Shown here: positions 1-8,059 of the stretch, in pieces
Position numbering within the stretch: the first letter of the stretch is position 1
Layout of the letters: each line of letters opens with the position of its first letter
Assembly (NCBI GenBank): GCA_038233815.1
Contig: JBBSVE010000033.1
Coordinates: forward strand, 1 to 25,700
DNA from: JBBSVE01 sp038233815
GTDB taxonomy: Bacteria; Pseudomonadota; Alphaproteobacteria; Rhodobacterales; Rhodobacteraceae
Direction: 5' to 3'
DNA length: 25,700 bases
Position numbers and translations under genes: made by a program
The notes under the pieces: model-generated
What the model saw: only the letters and a program-made list of their open reading frames with translations
What the model was told of the DNA's origin: nothing
The model's database searches: none

Positions 1-1197
1 AAAAGCCTTGGTCGATGCTACTCCCACCTCGACCCCCGCGCGGATCGGCAGCGCCAAAGCCGCCTCGCGCGCGATGGAGGATGTGGGCACGTTCACCACC
101 GCCACCACCTTTGCCACGGCACCCGAGGCATGGCGCAGGGCGGCCAGCGTATCGGCGGTCTCACCCGACTGGCTGACGAACAACGCCCACGAGGCGGGCG
201 ACAGGGGCGGCGCGCGGTAGCGGAACTCCGACGCGATATCGACATCGCAGGGCAGGCCCGCGAGCTGCTCGAACCAGTATTTCGCCACCATGCAGGCATA
301 GTGCGCGGTGCCGCAGGCGACCAGGGTCAGACGGTCCACGCCTCCGAAATCCACCGCCTCGGGCAGAACAAGCGCCCCATCCCGAACCGAGGCGCGTATC
401 GCGTCGGCCAGCACAGCGGGTTGCTCCGCGATCTCCTTCATCATGAAATGCCGGTAGCCCGACTTGTCGATCTGCGTCGCATCGGCCGCGATCCGCTCCA
501 CCGGCCGCTCCGTGCGGCGCCCGGCAGCATCGACGATCTCCACCCCCGCGCGGGTGATGTAGGCGCGGTCGCCCTCCTCCAGATAGGTCACGAGGGAGGT
601 CATGGGTGCCAGTGCTATGGCGTCGGAGCCCACGAACATCTCACCCGTCCCGTGGCCCACGGCGAGCGGGCTGCCCTTTCGCGCGGCGACGATCAGATCG
701 TTCTCGCCCTCGAACAGGAAGCACAGCGCGAAGGCGCCGGAGAGCCGCGCCAACACCGCATTCACCGCGTCGCGGATGCCCATGCCCGCGTCGAGATGCC
801 GGCGCGCAAGCTGGACCACCGTTTCGGTATCGGTCTCGGATTCGAAGGTCGCTCCGCCCGCGATCAGATCAGCGCGCAGCTCGCGGAAGTTCTCGATGAT
901 GCCGTTATGGACCGCCGCGATCCCGCCCGCCCGGTGCGGATGCGCGTTGGCGACCGTGGCCGCCCCGTGCGTGGCCCAGCGGGTGTGGCCGATCCCCACC
1001 TTGCCCGCGAGAGGTTCGTGCACCAGCAGGTCCGAAAGGTTCACGAGCTTGCCCACCGCGCGCCTGCGGTCCAGAACGCCCGCATTCACGGTCGCGATCC
1101 CGGCGCTGTCATAGCCGCGATATTCGAGCCGCTTCAGCGCCTCCACCAGCAGCGGCGCCACCTCGTGCCTGCCCAGAACGCCGACGATCCCGCACAT
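1..1197 (-). CDS. glmS: Glutamine--fructose-6-phosphate aminotransferase (isomerizing), C-terminus cut by window edge
   Basis: Makes glucosamine-6-phosphate from fructose-6-phosphate and glutamine in the cytoplasm, the first step toward UDP-GlcNAc. The reverse strand begins MCGIVGVLG, with Cys2 as the N-terminal nucleophile of class II glutamine amidotransferases. Typical GlmS stretches follow: LKRLEYRGYDSAGI, then GHTRWATHG and HNGIIENF. About 399 codons lie inside the window with no stop, against a usual length near 600, so the last third (most of the second SIS domain) is outside. The ATG (1197-1195) overlaps the TAA of glmU by one base, so the two are one operon with likely translational coupling. 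Identity is very secure. Confidence 0.97.
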   Translation of the reverse strand, partial: MCGIVGVLGRHEVAPLLVEALKRLEYRGYDSAGIATVNAGVLDRRRAVGKLVNLSDLLVHEPLAGKVGIGHTRWATHGAATVANAHPHRAGGIAAVHNGIIENFRELRADLIAGGATFESETDTETVVQLARRHLDAGMGIRDAVNAVLARLSGAFALCFLFEGENDLIVAARKGSPLAVGHGTGEMFVGSDAIALAPMTSLVTYLEEGDRAYITRAGVEIVDAAGRRTERPVERIAADATQIDKSGYRHFMMKEIAEQPAVLADAIRASVRDGALVLPEAVDFGGVDRLTLVACGTAHYACMVAKYWFEQLAGLPCDVDIASEFRYRAPPLSPASWALFVSQSGETADTLAALRHASGAVAKVVAVVNVPTSSIAREAALALPIRAGVEVGVASTKAF

Positions 1198-2546
1198 TAG
1201 GCTGACCCTCCCGATGGTTTCGCCGCGCGCCTTGTGTCGCGCAGCCGCGCCGCGAACTCCGGCTTCGTGACCTGCCGCGCGCGCCCCAGACCCAGCGCAT
1301 CGGGCGGCACATCCTCGGTGATGACGGAGCCGGAGCCGGTCATCGCCCCCGCGCCGACGCTGACCGGGGCCACGAGCATGGTGGAGGAGCCGATGAAGCT
1401 GCCCGCGCCGATCTCCGTGCGGTGTTTCGCGACTCCGTCGTAGTTGCAGGTGACGGTGCCTGCGCCGATGTTGGCGGCCTCGCCCACATGCGCGTCGCCC
1501 AGATAGGTGAGGTGCCCGACCTTGGCGCCCTGGTCGAGGACCGTATTCTTGATCTCCACGAAGTTGCCGACATGCACGTCCTCGGCCAGTTCTGCACCGG
1601 GACGCAGTCGCGCAAACGGCCCCACGGTCGCCCCGCGGGAGATGTGACACCCCTCCAGATGACAGAAGGCGTGGATCGTGGCGCCGGATTCCACCGTGAC
1701 GCCCGGACCGAAGACGACGTTCGGCGCGATGCTCGCGTCGCGGCCGATATGGGTGTCGAGCGCGAAGAACACGGTGTCGGGGGCGGTCAGCGTGACGCCG
1801 TCCTCCAGCGCATCGGCGCGGGCGCGGGACTGGAACTGCGCCTCAGCGGTCGCAAGCTCGGCGCGGGTGTTGATGCCCATGGTCTCCGCCTCGTCGCAAA
1901 AGACGACGCCGGTGGTGAGGCCGCGCGCGCGGGCCAGCGCCACGATGTCGGTCAGGTAATATTCCCCGGCGGCATTGTCGCACCCGACCTCGCCCGCCAG
2001 CCCTAGGAGGAGGTCCGTCGCCGCACAGATCACGCCGGAATTGCACAAGGTGATGTGGCGCTCATCCTCCGTCGCGTCTTTCCATTCCACGATCTGCGCG
2101 AGGCTGTCGCCTTGCGTCACGAGCCGCCCGTAGCGGCCGGGATCGGCGGCCTCGAACCCCAGCACGACGATGTCATGGCGCACCCGCGCGGCCTGCATCG
2201 CGGCCAATGTCTCGCTCCGCACAAAGGGCGTGTCGCCGTAGAGCACGATCGTATCGCCCGAGACGCCCGCAAGCAGGGGGGCCGCCTGCAGGACGGCATG
2301 GGCGGTGCCGCGCCGTTCGGCCTGCTCCACCGTCTCCGCCTCGGGATCGAAGGCCTGCGCCGCGTGCGCCACGTCCGTGCCCCCGTGCCCCGTGACCACG
2401 ACCGTCCGCGCGGGGTCCAGCGCCTGACCCGCCCGCATCGCGTGATGGAGGATCGGGGCAGCACCCAGCATATGCAGGACCTTGGGGCGGTCGGAGTTCA
2501 TCCGCGTCCCCTGACCGGCGGCGAGGATGAGAAGCGAGAGGGACAT
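1197..2546 (-). CDS. glmU: Bifunctional UDP-N-acetylglucosamine pyrophosphorylase / glucosamine-1-phosphate N-acetyltransferase
   Basis: Acetylates glucosamine-1-phosphate and then couples it to UTP, giving UDP-GlcNAc for peptidoglycan and LPS. At 449 aa it has family length. The N-terminal uridyltransferase domain starts with LAAGQGTRM and PKVLH (about residues 8-25) and has YGDTPFV near residue 103. The C-terminal half is a left-handed beta-helix with hexapeptide repeats and the acetyltransferase stretch GAGTVTCNYDGVAKH. A weak AAGG lies about 7 nt before the ATG. It is divergent from the gph-like gene and precedes glmS with a 1-nt overlap, so substrate supply and the final steps are co-expressed. 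Confidence 0.97.
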   Translation of the reverse strand: MSLSLLILAAGQGTRMNSDRPKVLHMLGAAPILHHAMRAGQALDPARTVVVTGHGGTDVAHAAQAFDPEAETVEQAERRGTAHAVLQAAPLLAGVSGDTIVLYGDTPFVRSETLAAMQAARVRHDIVVLGFEAADPGRYGRLVTQGDSLAQIVEWKDATEDERHITLCNSGVICAATDLLLGLAGEVGCDNAAGEYYLTDIVALARARGLTTGVVFCDEAETMGINTRAELATAEAQFQSRARADALEDGVTLTAPDTVFFALDTHIGRDASIAPNVVFGPGVTVESGATIHAFCHLEGCHISRGATVGPFARLRPGAELAEDVHVGNFVEIKNTVLDQGAKVGHLTYLGDAHVGEAANIGAGTVTCNYDGVAKHRTEIGAGSFIGSSTMLVAPVSVGAGAMTGSGSVITEDVPPDALGLGRARQVTKPEFAARLRDTRRAAKPSGGSA

Positions 2547-2573
2547 GGAAAACCTTTGCGAGAGAGGTGCCTC

Positions 2574-2601
2574 CTTTTACCCCGCTTGACGTGGCCTTCA
2601 A
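2574..2601 (-). promoter_or_regulatory. Candidate sigma-70 promoter of glmU-glmS
   Basis: On the minus strand TTGAAG (2601-2596), a 16-nt spacer and TAAAAG (2579-2574) lie about 28 nt before the glmU start, within the 102-bp divergent gap. Each hexamer matches 4 of 6 consensus bases. This is by-eye support only. Confidence 0.35.
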
Positions 2602-2648
2602 GGCGCTGTCTCTCACGGGAGGCTTCAGGGCCGACATGGGGAGTGGCG

Positions 2649-3320
2649 ATGCGGACGGTGGTCTTCGATCTGGACGGCACGCTGGCGGACACGGCGGCGG
2701 ACCTTGTCGCGGCGGCAAATGCCTGCTTGCGGGGGCTGGGACTGGGCGACAGGCTCGATCCCGCGACGGACCAGCTGACGGCGTTCGGTGGCGGCAAGGC
2801 GATGCTCCGGCTCGGGTTCGACCGGGCGGGCCGCCGCTGGACGGAAGCGGATATTGACGCGCAATACCTCGTGCTGCTTGCGGCATACGCGGACGCGATT
2901 GCGGTGCACACGCGGATGTATCCCGGTGCCGTGGCGGCGGTGGAGACGCTTCGCGCTGCCGGGTTTCGGACGGCGATCTGCACCAACAAGCCGGAGGGGC
3001 TGGCGGTCGACCTCTGCGCCCGGCTCGGTATTGCACCGCTCTTCGATGCGCTGATCGGGGCCGACACGCTGGCCACGCGAAAGCCCGATCCCGCCCCCTA
3101 CCGCGAAGCGGTGGAACGGGCTGGCGGCGCCGTCACCCGCTCACTGCTGATTGGCGACACTGAAACGGATGCGAAGACCGCGCGCGCCGCCGGAGTTCCG
3201 CTGGTGCTCGTGGGGTTCGGGCCGGAGGGGGGCGGTCTTTCGCGGCTGGACCCGGACGCGATGCTGGAGCGGTTCGAGGATCTGCCGACGCTGGTGGAGC
3301 GCTTTCTTGGCGGGGCCTGA
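2649..3320 (+). CDS. gph: HAD-superfamily phosphatase, phosphoglycolate phosphatase type
   Basis: A 223-aa HAD hydrolase that probably dephosphorylates 2-phosphoglycolate, from photorespiration-like oxygenase activity or DNA repair. Motif I is FDLDGTLAD (Asp8 nucleophile, Asp10 acid/base), motif II lies around ICTNKP, motif III is the Lys of RKPDP, and motif IV is IGDTETDAKTA. A helical cap domain separates motifs I and II. The ATG at 2649 follows GGGGAG (2638-2643). An in-frame GTG at 2643 would overlap that ribosome site, so the ATG is preferred. The gene is divergent from glmU. Family and fold are firm, but substrate specificity within the Gph group is inferred. Confidence 0.85.
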   Translation: MRTVVFDLDGTLADTAADLVAAANACLRGLGLGDRLDPATDQLTAFGGGKAMLRLGFDRAGRRWTEADIDAQYLVLLAAYADAIAVHTRMYPGAVAAVETLRAAGFRTAICTNKPEGLAVDLCARLGIAPLFDALIGADTLATRKPDPAPYREAVERAGGAVTRSLLIGDTETDAKTARAAGVPLVLVGFGPEGGGLSRLDPDAMLERFEDLPTLVERFLGGA

Positions 3321-3438
3321 GCGTGGCGTCCCGGCTTAACGCTCCCTGAACGGAATCCGATCTACAAGGTGCAGGTGTAACCTCAGCCGCTCGTGCGGTT
3401 TCTGCATGAGGGCACCCATATTTTAGATTGGACCCTTC

Positions 3439-3852
3439 GTGAAATCTATCTGTTCCCTTGTCGCATTGTCCTTCTTGGTCGCCGGATGTGCGGAAACCAG
3501 CATCCAGCCGATGTCGCAGAATACCTTCAAGGTCGCGACCAACGCCGCCGATGCGTGCGGTCAGGCCGGAGCGCGAAAGGTCGCCTACAAGGCCGCCGCC
3601 ATTCAGGTCATCAAGAACGGTGGCGACCGATTCATCATCGTAGGCGATCAGAGCAGCTCCACGCTCGCCGGAGGCACCTTCAACGCCTACGGCGGGTTCC
3701 AGACCTATAACCACAACAATCAGGACATGATCGTGAGGACGCTGAAGAAGGGCGACCCGGACTATGGCAACGGCCTCTCCGCCCGCCAGACGCTTGGCGC
3801 GGACTGGCAGGCTCAGGTGACGAAGGGTGTCGGCGTGACCTGCACGGGCTAG
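3439..3852 (+). CDS. Small predicted lipoprotein of unknown function
   Basis: A 137-aa protein starting at GTG. It has a short lipoprotein signal: MKS, a hydrophobic core, then the lipobox LVAGC with Cys17 as the lipidation site. The mature part is polar, with an alternating charged segment (VIKNGGDRFIIVGDQ) and a Gly/Asn/Tyr-rich middle (about residues 78-93) that could form beta strands. A second Cys lies near the C-terminus. I do not recognise the family. It has its own 118-bp upstream gap and converges on dctP1 across a palindromic terminator, so it is probably transcribed alone. An envelope location is inferred from the lipobox. Confidence 0.8.
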   Translation: MKSICSLVALSFLVAGCAETSIQPMSQNTFKVATNAADACGQAGARKVAYKAAAIQVIKNGGDRFIIVGDQSSSTLAGGTFNAYGGFQTYNHNNQDMIVRTLKKGDPDYGNGLSARQTLGADWQAQVTKGVGVTCTG

Positions 3853-3869
3853 ACGCGCCACGAGATGGG

Positions 3870-3889
3870 GGAGGGGGCGCGCCCCCTCC
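3870..3889. terminator. Perfect 20-bp GC palindrome between convergent genes
   Basis: GGAGGGGGCG/CGCCCCCTCC is a perfect inverted repeat in the 41-bp gap between the lipoprotein gene (plus) and dctP1 (minus). No T tract follows on either side. The position suggests a shared bidirectional terminator or a 3'-end stabilising hairpin. Confidence 0.6.
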
Positions 3890-3893
3890 GCCG

Positions 3894-4928
3894 TCACGAA
3901 TAGCGGTAGGGTTTGCCCGCCTTCTGCATCGTGTCGTTGTAGGCCTTGAAAATGCCGACCACCTTGGCCTTCACCTCCGATTCCGCCGCGATCTCGTCCC
4001 AGAACTTCCGGCCCGCTTCCTCCACCGTGTTCCATTCGGCATCGGGGATCGAGGTCAGTTGCAGCTTTTCGCCGCCCACCCGCAGCTTGGCCTCACCGCC
4101 CCAATACCACGACAGCCGGTGATAATGGCTCTCGTCGAAACAGACCTGCATCAGCATCTTGAGGTTGTCCGGCAGCTCGTTCCAGCGGTCCATGTTGGCG
4201 AAGAAATGGCCGATCCACGCGCCGGAGATGTTGTTGGTCAGGAAATATTTCGTCACGTTGGCCCAGCCGACGGTATAGACCTCGGTGATCCCGGACCATG
4301 CCACGCCGTCGATCTCTCCGGTCTGCATCGCGACCTCGGCATCCTCATAGGGCACCGTCACCGGGACCACGCCGAACTGCGCAAGGAAGCGCCCGGCGGT
4401 CGGGAAGGTGAAGATCCGCTTGCCCTTCAGATCCTCGAGCGAATTGATCGGGGTCGTGGTGGAGAAGTTGCACGGATCCCACGCGCCCGCCGAGATGTGC
4501 TTGACTCCGACCTTCGCATACTCGCTTTCCCAGATCTCCTTCAGCCCGTAGTCGTTGAAGAGCACCGGCACGTCGAGCGAGTAGCGCGTCGCGAAGGGAA
4601 AGTAGCCGCCAAAAACCGTGACCTCGGTGGGCGAGGCCATGCTGTCGTCGTCCGACTGCACCGCGTCGATGGTGCCACGCTGCATCGCCTGAAACAGCTC
4701 GCCGGTGGGGACGAGCTGATCGGCGTAATAAAGCTCGATCTGCATCTGGTCGCCCGCAATGGCATTGAACTTGTCGATAGCGGGTTTTGCGACCTCGCCC
4801 CCCAGTGTGGCCCCGGCATAGGTCTGGAGCCGCCATTTGATCTGGCTCTGCGCGACGGCGGGGGCGGCCAGCGCCGAGGCCCCGGCAGCCAGCGCGCCGG
4901 TGGTGAGGAATTTTCTTCTGGTTGTCAT
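3894..4928 (-). CDS. dctP: TRAP transporter substrate-binding protein (DctP family), Tat-exported, transporter 1
   Basis: A 344-aa periplasmic ligand-binding subunit for the QM permease encoded just upstream. The N-terminus TTRRKFLTTG followed by an Ala-rich stretch to APAVAQ (about residues 2-27) is a twin-arginine signal, implying export in folded form. The two-lobe DctP fold is seen in MQIELYYADQLVP, the hinge around EDLKGKRIFTF and MQTGEIDGVAW. The Arg usually placed in the LKGxKxR motif is Phe173 here, so a simple carboxylate should not be assumed. It resembles the mannitol/chloroaromatic-type TRAP binding proteins more than C4-dicarboxylate DctP. The ribosome site AAGGAGA precedes the ATG. 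It lies 57 bp after dctM1, with two hairpins in the gap. The ligand is unknown. Confidence 0.92.
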   Translation of the reverse strand: MTTRRKFLTTGALAAGASALAAPAVAQSQIKWRLQTYAGATLGGEVAKPAIDKFNAIAGDQMQIELYYADQLVPTGELFQAMQRGTIDAVQSDDDSMASPTEVTVFGGYFPFATRYSLDVPVLFNDYGLKEIWESEYAKVGVKHISAGAWDPCNFSTTTPINSLEDLKGKRIFTFPTAGRFLAQFGVVPVTVPYEDAEVAMQTGEIDGVAWSGITEVYTVGWANVTKYFLTNNISGAWIGHFFANMDRWNELPDNLKMLMQVCFDESHYHRLSWYWGGEAKLRVGGEKLQLTSIPDAEWNTVEEAGRKFWDEIAAESEVKAKVVGIFKAYNDTMQKAGKPYRYS

Positions 4929-4945
4929 CGCGTGTCTCCTTGTTG

Positions 4946-4984
4946 CGGGACATTTTCCCGAGGGTGAGCGGCGGTTGGCCCGCC
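4946..4984 (-). other. Tandem hairpins in the dctM1-dctP1 gap
   Basis: Two inverted repeats fill most of the 57-bp gap: GGCGG/CCGCC (4970-4974 with 4980-4984, 5-nt loop) and CGGGA/TCCCG (4946-4950 with 4956-4960, 5-nt loop). They sit between the dctM1 stop and the dctP1 ribosome site. This is a likely mRNA processing, stabilising or partial termination element. The function is inferred. Confidence 0.5.
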
Positions 4985-4985
4985 T

Positions 4986-6311
4986 TTAGTGACGCAGCAG
5001 GTCGGGCAGCCACGTGGCTAGCCCGGGAAAGATCATCACGATGGCCAGTGCCACGATCATCACGCCGACGAAGGGCACGATGGAGCGGTAGATGTCGCGC
5101 AGACTGATCTCCGCCGGGGCCATGGCGCGCATGAGGAAAAGGTTATAGCCGAACGGAGGCGTCATGTAGGCGATCTGGCAGGTGATCGTGTAGAGAATGC
5201 CATACCAGATCAGGTCGAACCCCAGCATCTTGACCAGCGGCACGTAGAGCGGGGCCACGATCACCAGCATCGCGGTATCGTCGAGAAACGTGCCCATCAC
5301 GATGAACGAGAGCTGCATCAGGATCAGCACCTGCCAGCGCCCGAGGCCGAGGTTGTCGAGAAACAGCCCCTTGATCGCATCCACCGCCTGCAACCCGTCG
5401 AACACCGCCCCGAACGCGAGCGCCGCGAGGATGATCCAGAGGAACATGCAGGAAATGGCGAGCGTCTGGCGGGTCGCGGTCTCGAACACCGTCCAGGTCA
5501 TGCGGCCCTTGGCGACCGCGATGATCACCGAGGCCGCAGCCCCGATCACCGAGGATTCCACCAGCCGCGTATAGCCCAGCACGAACGGCACCATCATCAC
5601 GAGGAAGATGCCCAGCGGCAGCAGCCCTGCCAGAAGCAGGCGGTATTTCTCCGCCCGGGGCACGGCGGCCAGTTCCGCCTCGTCCAGCACCGGCCCCAGC
5701 GCGGGGTTCAGTTTGCACCGGATCCAGATGTAGGCGATGAAGAGCGCCGCCATCATCAGCCCCGGCACGATCCCCGCGAGCCAGAGGTCCGACACCGACT
5801 GGCGCGCGATCAACGCATAGAGCACCAGCACCACTGATGGCGGTACGAGGATGCCCAGCGACGAGCCCGCCTGAATGACGCCCGACACCATCAGCTTGTC
5901 GTAGTTGCGCTTCAAAAGTTCTGGCAGCGCGATGGTGGCCCCGATCGCCATGCCCGCGACCGAAAGGCCGTTCATCGCGGAAATCAGCACCATCAGAACG
6001 ATGGTCCCGATCGCGAGCCCGCCAGGCACGCGCCCGAACCAGACGTGGAACATCCGGTAAAGGTCGTCGGCGAGACGGCTTTCGGACAAAACGTAACCCA
6101 TGAAGATGAACATCGGCAGCGTCAGGAGGGGAAACCAGTTGATGACCTTCAGCGTCTGCGCGAAGGCCAGATCGTAGCCCCCCCGGTCGCCCCAGAGCGC
6201 CATTGCCGCGACGACGGCGACGAAGCCGATCACGCCGAACATCCGCTGACCCGTCATCAGGACCAGCAGCATGGAGCCGAACATGAAGGCGGCGATCAGC
6301 TCATAGGACAT
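4986..6311 (-). CDS. dctM: TRAP transporter large permease (DctM family), transporter 1
   Basis: A 441-aa inner-membrane protein and the ion-coupled translocation subunit of a TRAP importer. It is hydrophobic throughout, with about 12 membrane segments. Family stretches include LTLPMFIFMGYVLSESRLAD, ISAMNGLSVAGMAIGATIALPELL, GSSLGILVPPSVVLVLYAL and YMTPPFGYNLFLM. The start at MSYELIAAF (6311) was chosen because the ATG overlaps the dctQ1 TGA by one base. The open frame continues upstream only as a shadow of dctQ1. It forms a Q-M-P operon with its neighbours. Confidence 0.95.
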   Translation of the reverse strand: MSYELIAAFMFGSMLLVLMTGQRMFGVIGFVAVVAAMALWGDRGGYDLAFAQTLKVINWFPLLTLPMFIFMGYVLSESRLADDLYRMFHVWFGRVPGGLAIGTIVLMVLISAMNGLSVAGMAIGATIALPELLKRNYDKLMVSGVIQAGSSLGILVPPSVVLVLYALIARQSVSDLWLAGIVPGLMMAALFIAYIWIRCKLNPALGPVLDEAELAAVPRAEKYRLLLAGLLPLGIFLVMMVPFVLGYTRLVESSVIGAAASVIIAVAKGRMTWTVFETATRQTLAISCMFLWIILAALAFGAVFDGLQAVDAIKGLFLDNLGLGRWQVLILMQLSFIVMGTFLDDTAMLVIVAPLYVPLVKMLGFDLIWYGILYTITCQIAYMTPPFGYNLFLMRAMAPAEISLRDIYRSIVPFVGVMIVALAIVMIFPGLATWLPDLLRH

Positions 6312-6817
6312 CAGATCTCCCGCCCCCTGAGTTTCGCTATGTCGCGGATCAGGAAGCAGGTGCATTGCAGCAGCATCATCAGGATGCCCACGCACATGAC
6401 GATCTTCACCGGCGCCATGTAGGGCCGCCAGTAGCCGCGCCGGACCTCGCCGTATTGCAGTGCATAGGCCGTGCTCTCCACCCCGCCCCAGAGGAGGACG
6501 GCGAGGTAGAAGATCAGCGTGAAGATCGTGATGCTGTCGACAATGGCCTTGGTGCGGTCGGACCAGTCGGCATAGAACACGTCCATCCGCACGGCCGAGC
6601 CCAGTTGCAGCGCATAGGCGCCGCCCAACATGAAGTAGCCGGCAAGGATGAACTGCCCCATCTCGTCGGTCCAGATCGGCGGGGTCAGGGCGGAGCGCGC
6701 GAACGCGGCCCAGAGCATCACCCCCATCAGCGCGAAGATCAGATACATCGCGATCCGCCCGATGCGGAGATTGAAGGCCTCGACCAGCCGGACATAGGTG
6801 ACGAGGGCGGGGGGCAT
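6311..6817 (-). CDS. dctQ: TRAP transporter small permease (DctQ family), transporter 1
   Basis: A 168-aa membrane protein with four predicted spans (about residues 22-40, 55-72, 92-110 and 134-155), the usual DctQ topology. WTDEMGQFILAGYFMLGGAYAL fits the family's conserved region after span 1 (given here in part: WTDE followed by the aromatic-rich span). It pairs with DctM to form the membrane complex. The ATG is preceded by AGGAG at 4 nt. This is the first gene of operon 1, with about 160 bp upstream before the end of dctP2. Confidence 0.93.
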   Translation of the reverse strand: MPPALVTYVRLVEAFNLRIGRIAMYLIFALMGVMLWAAFARSALTPPIWTDEMGQFILAGYFMLGGAYALQLGSAVRMDVFYADWSDRTKAIVDSITIFTLIFYLAVLLWGGVESTAYALQYGEVRRGYWRPYMAPVKIVMCVGILMMLLQCTCFLIRDIAKLRGREI

Positions 6818-6947
6818 GGCGCTCCTGCGCGACGAGATGACGCAGGATCAGTGTGGCGGGGGCGCGCGGGTCTGGCAAGCTTTAAGGGGGGGGCGGCGTC
6901 GCCTGCACATCAGTTCTGCAGCAGACGGTTTCACAGCCGGCCCCGGA

Positions 6948-6971
6948 CGGCCCGCCCCGGGGGACGGGCCG
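6948..6971 (-). terminator. GC hairpin after dctP2
   Basis: CGGCCCG (6948-6954) pairs with CGGGCCG (6965-6971) around a C/G-rich loop, starting just 6 nt after the dctP2 stop on the minus strand. No U tract follows, so it is either a weak intrinsic terminator or a 3'-end protecting hairpin between the two TRAP operons. Confidence 0.5.
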
Positions 6972-6977
6972 GAGCGG

Positions 6978-8036
6978 TCAGTTCATGTTGGCGGTGCGTT
7001 CCGCCGCGATCTTGTCGGTGGAGGTCTTCACCGCCGCCTCGAACGCGTCGAGCGTTTCCGCCCCGCCCTGCACGTTGGTCTTGAACCAATCGTAGAGCGG
7101 CGACGCGGCCTTCTGGAGCGCGGCTTTCTGCTCGGGAGTCGGGACATAGACGTCGCCGCCCTCCTTCTTGAAAGCCTCATAGGCCGCGATCTCCTTTCGC
7201 TTGGGGCTGGCGAAGGTCGCCTGCTGAAGGGCGGCGAACCCGTCCAGCACGATGCGCTTCTGATCGTCGGTCAGCGCCATGAACCGCGCCTCGCCCATCC
7301 ACCAGAAAGCACCCATGTAGCTGTGCCCGTCGAGCGTCAGATACTTCAGGCCCGCGTCGGGAAACTTCATCGACATGATGTCGGTGATCCCGTTCGCGGT
7401 CCCGTCCACCACCCCGGTCTGGAGCGAGGTGAACAGCTCCGGCCATGCGATCGGCGTAGGCGAGGCGCCCAGATCGCGCGCCATCTCCTGCGGCAGATCG
7501 GCGGGCACGGTGCGCATCTTCAGGCCCTTGAGATCGTCGGGACTCTCGATCCGCTTCTTGGTGTTGGCGAAGTTGCGCCAGCCGCCGGTGTTGCCGACTG
7601 TCATCAGCCGGATCGTGTCGTCGCTGTCGGCCAGCGCCTTGTCGCGCAGGAATTTCACGAACGGACCCTGCAGCACATCCTCCGCCACCCGGTCGTCGGA
7701 CATGAGGTAGGGCAGGTCGAGCACCTGGATATAGGGAAACAGGCTCGCCGCCCCGCCGGAGGTGGAGATGTAGATGTCGATCGACCCGTCCGCCACGCCC
7801 GCGAGGCACTCCTCCCCCTTGGCGCAAAGCTGGGTGCCCACGAAAAGCTCCACCTTGATCGCACCGTTGGAGGCATTCTCGACATAGTTCTTGAACACGA
7901 CGAGCCCGTCGTAATCCTCGTCCTGATCGTTCGAGTTGGCGGTGGCGCGCAGCGTGATCGGCTCCGCCGCCGCCACGGCTGCGGTGGCGGCCAACAGCCC
8001 GCAGGCCAGCAGGGTCTTGAGCGTGGTGGTGAGCAT
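6978..8036 (-). CDS. dctP: TRAP transporter substrate-binding protein (DctP family), transporter 2
   Basis: A 352-aa periplasmic binding protein with a Sec signal (Leu/Ala-rich, ending AAVAAA, about residues 1-24). It has the canonical LKGLKMRT motif, with Arg175 at the place that binds the acid group of ligands in this family, and a LQTGVVDGTANG segment. CAKGEEC near residues 81-87 could form a small disulfide loop. The start at 8036 is preferred over an ATG 15 nt upstream because GGGAGGAT sits at proper spacing before it. It is the last gene of the monooxygenase run, 23 bp after dctM2. If the cluster serves sulfoquinovose, this would bind it or its glycoside. That link is inferred. Confidence 0.93.
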   Translation of the reverse strand: MLTTTLKTLLACGLLAATAAVAAAEPITLRATANSNDQDEDYDGLVVFKNYVENASNGAIKVELFVGTQLCAKGEECLAGVADGSIDIYISTSGGAASLFPYIQVLDLPYLMSDDRVAEDVLQGPFVKFLRDKALADSDDTIRLMTVGNTGGWRNFANTKKRIESPDDLKGLKMRTVPADLPQEMARDLGASPTPIAWPELFTSLQTGVVDGTANGITDIMSMKFPDAGLKYLTLDGHSYMGAFWWMGEARFMALTDDQKRIVLDGFAALQQATFASPKRKEIAAYEAFKKEGGDVYVPTPEQKAALQKAASPLYDWFKTNVQGGAETLDAFEAAVKTSTDKIAAERTANMN

Positions 8037-8059
8037 CCGGTATCCTCCCATGGATCGGT

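Noticed and set aside
130..1200. Long plus-strand open frame opposite glmS
   Set aside because: It is the antisense shadow of a certain GlmS reading frame, is rich in Arg/Gly/Ala as expected from high GC, and matches no family.
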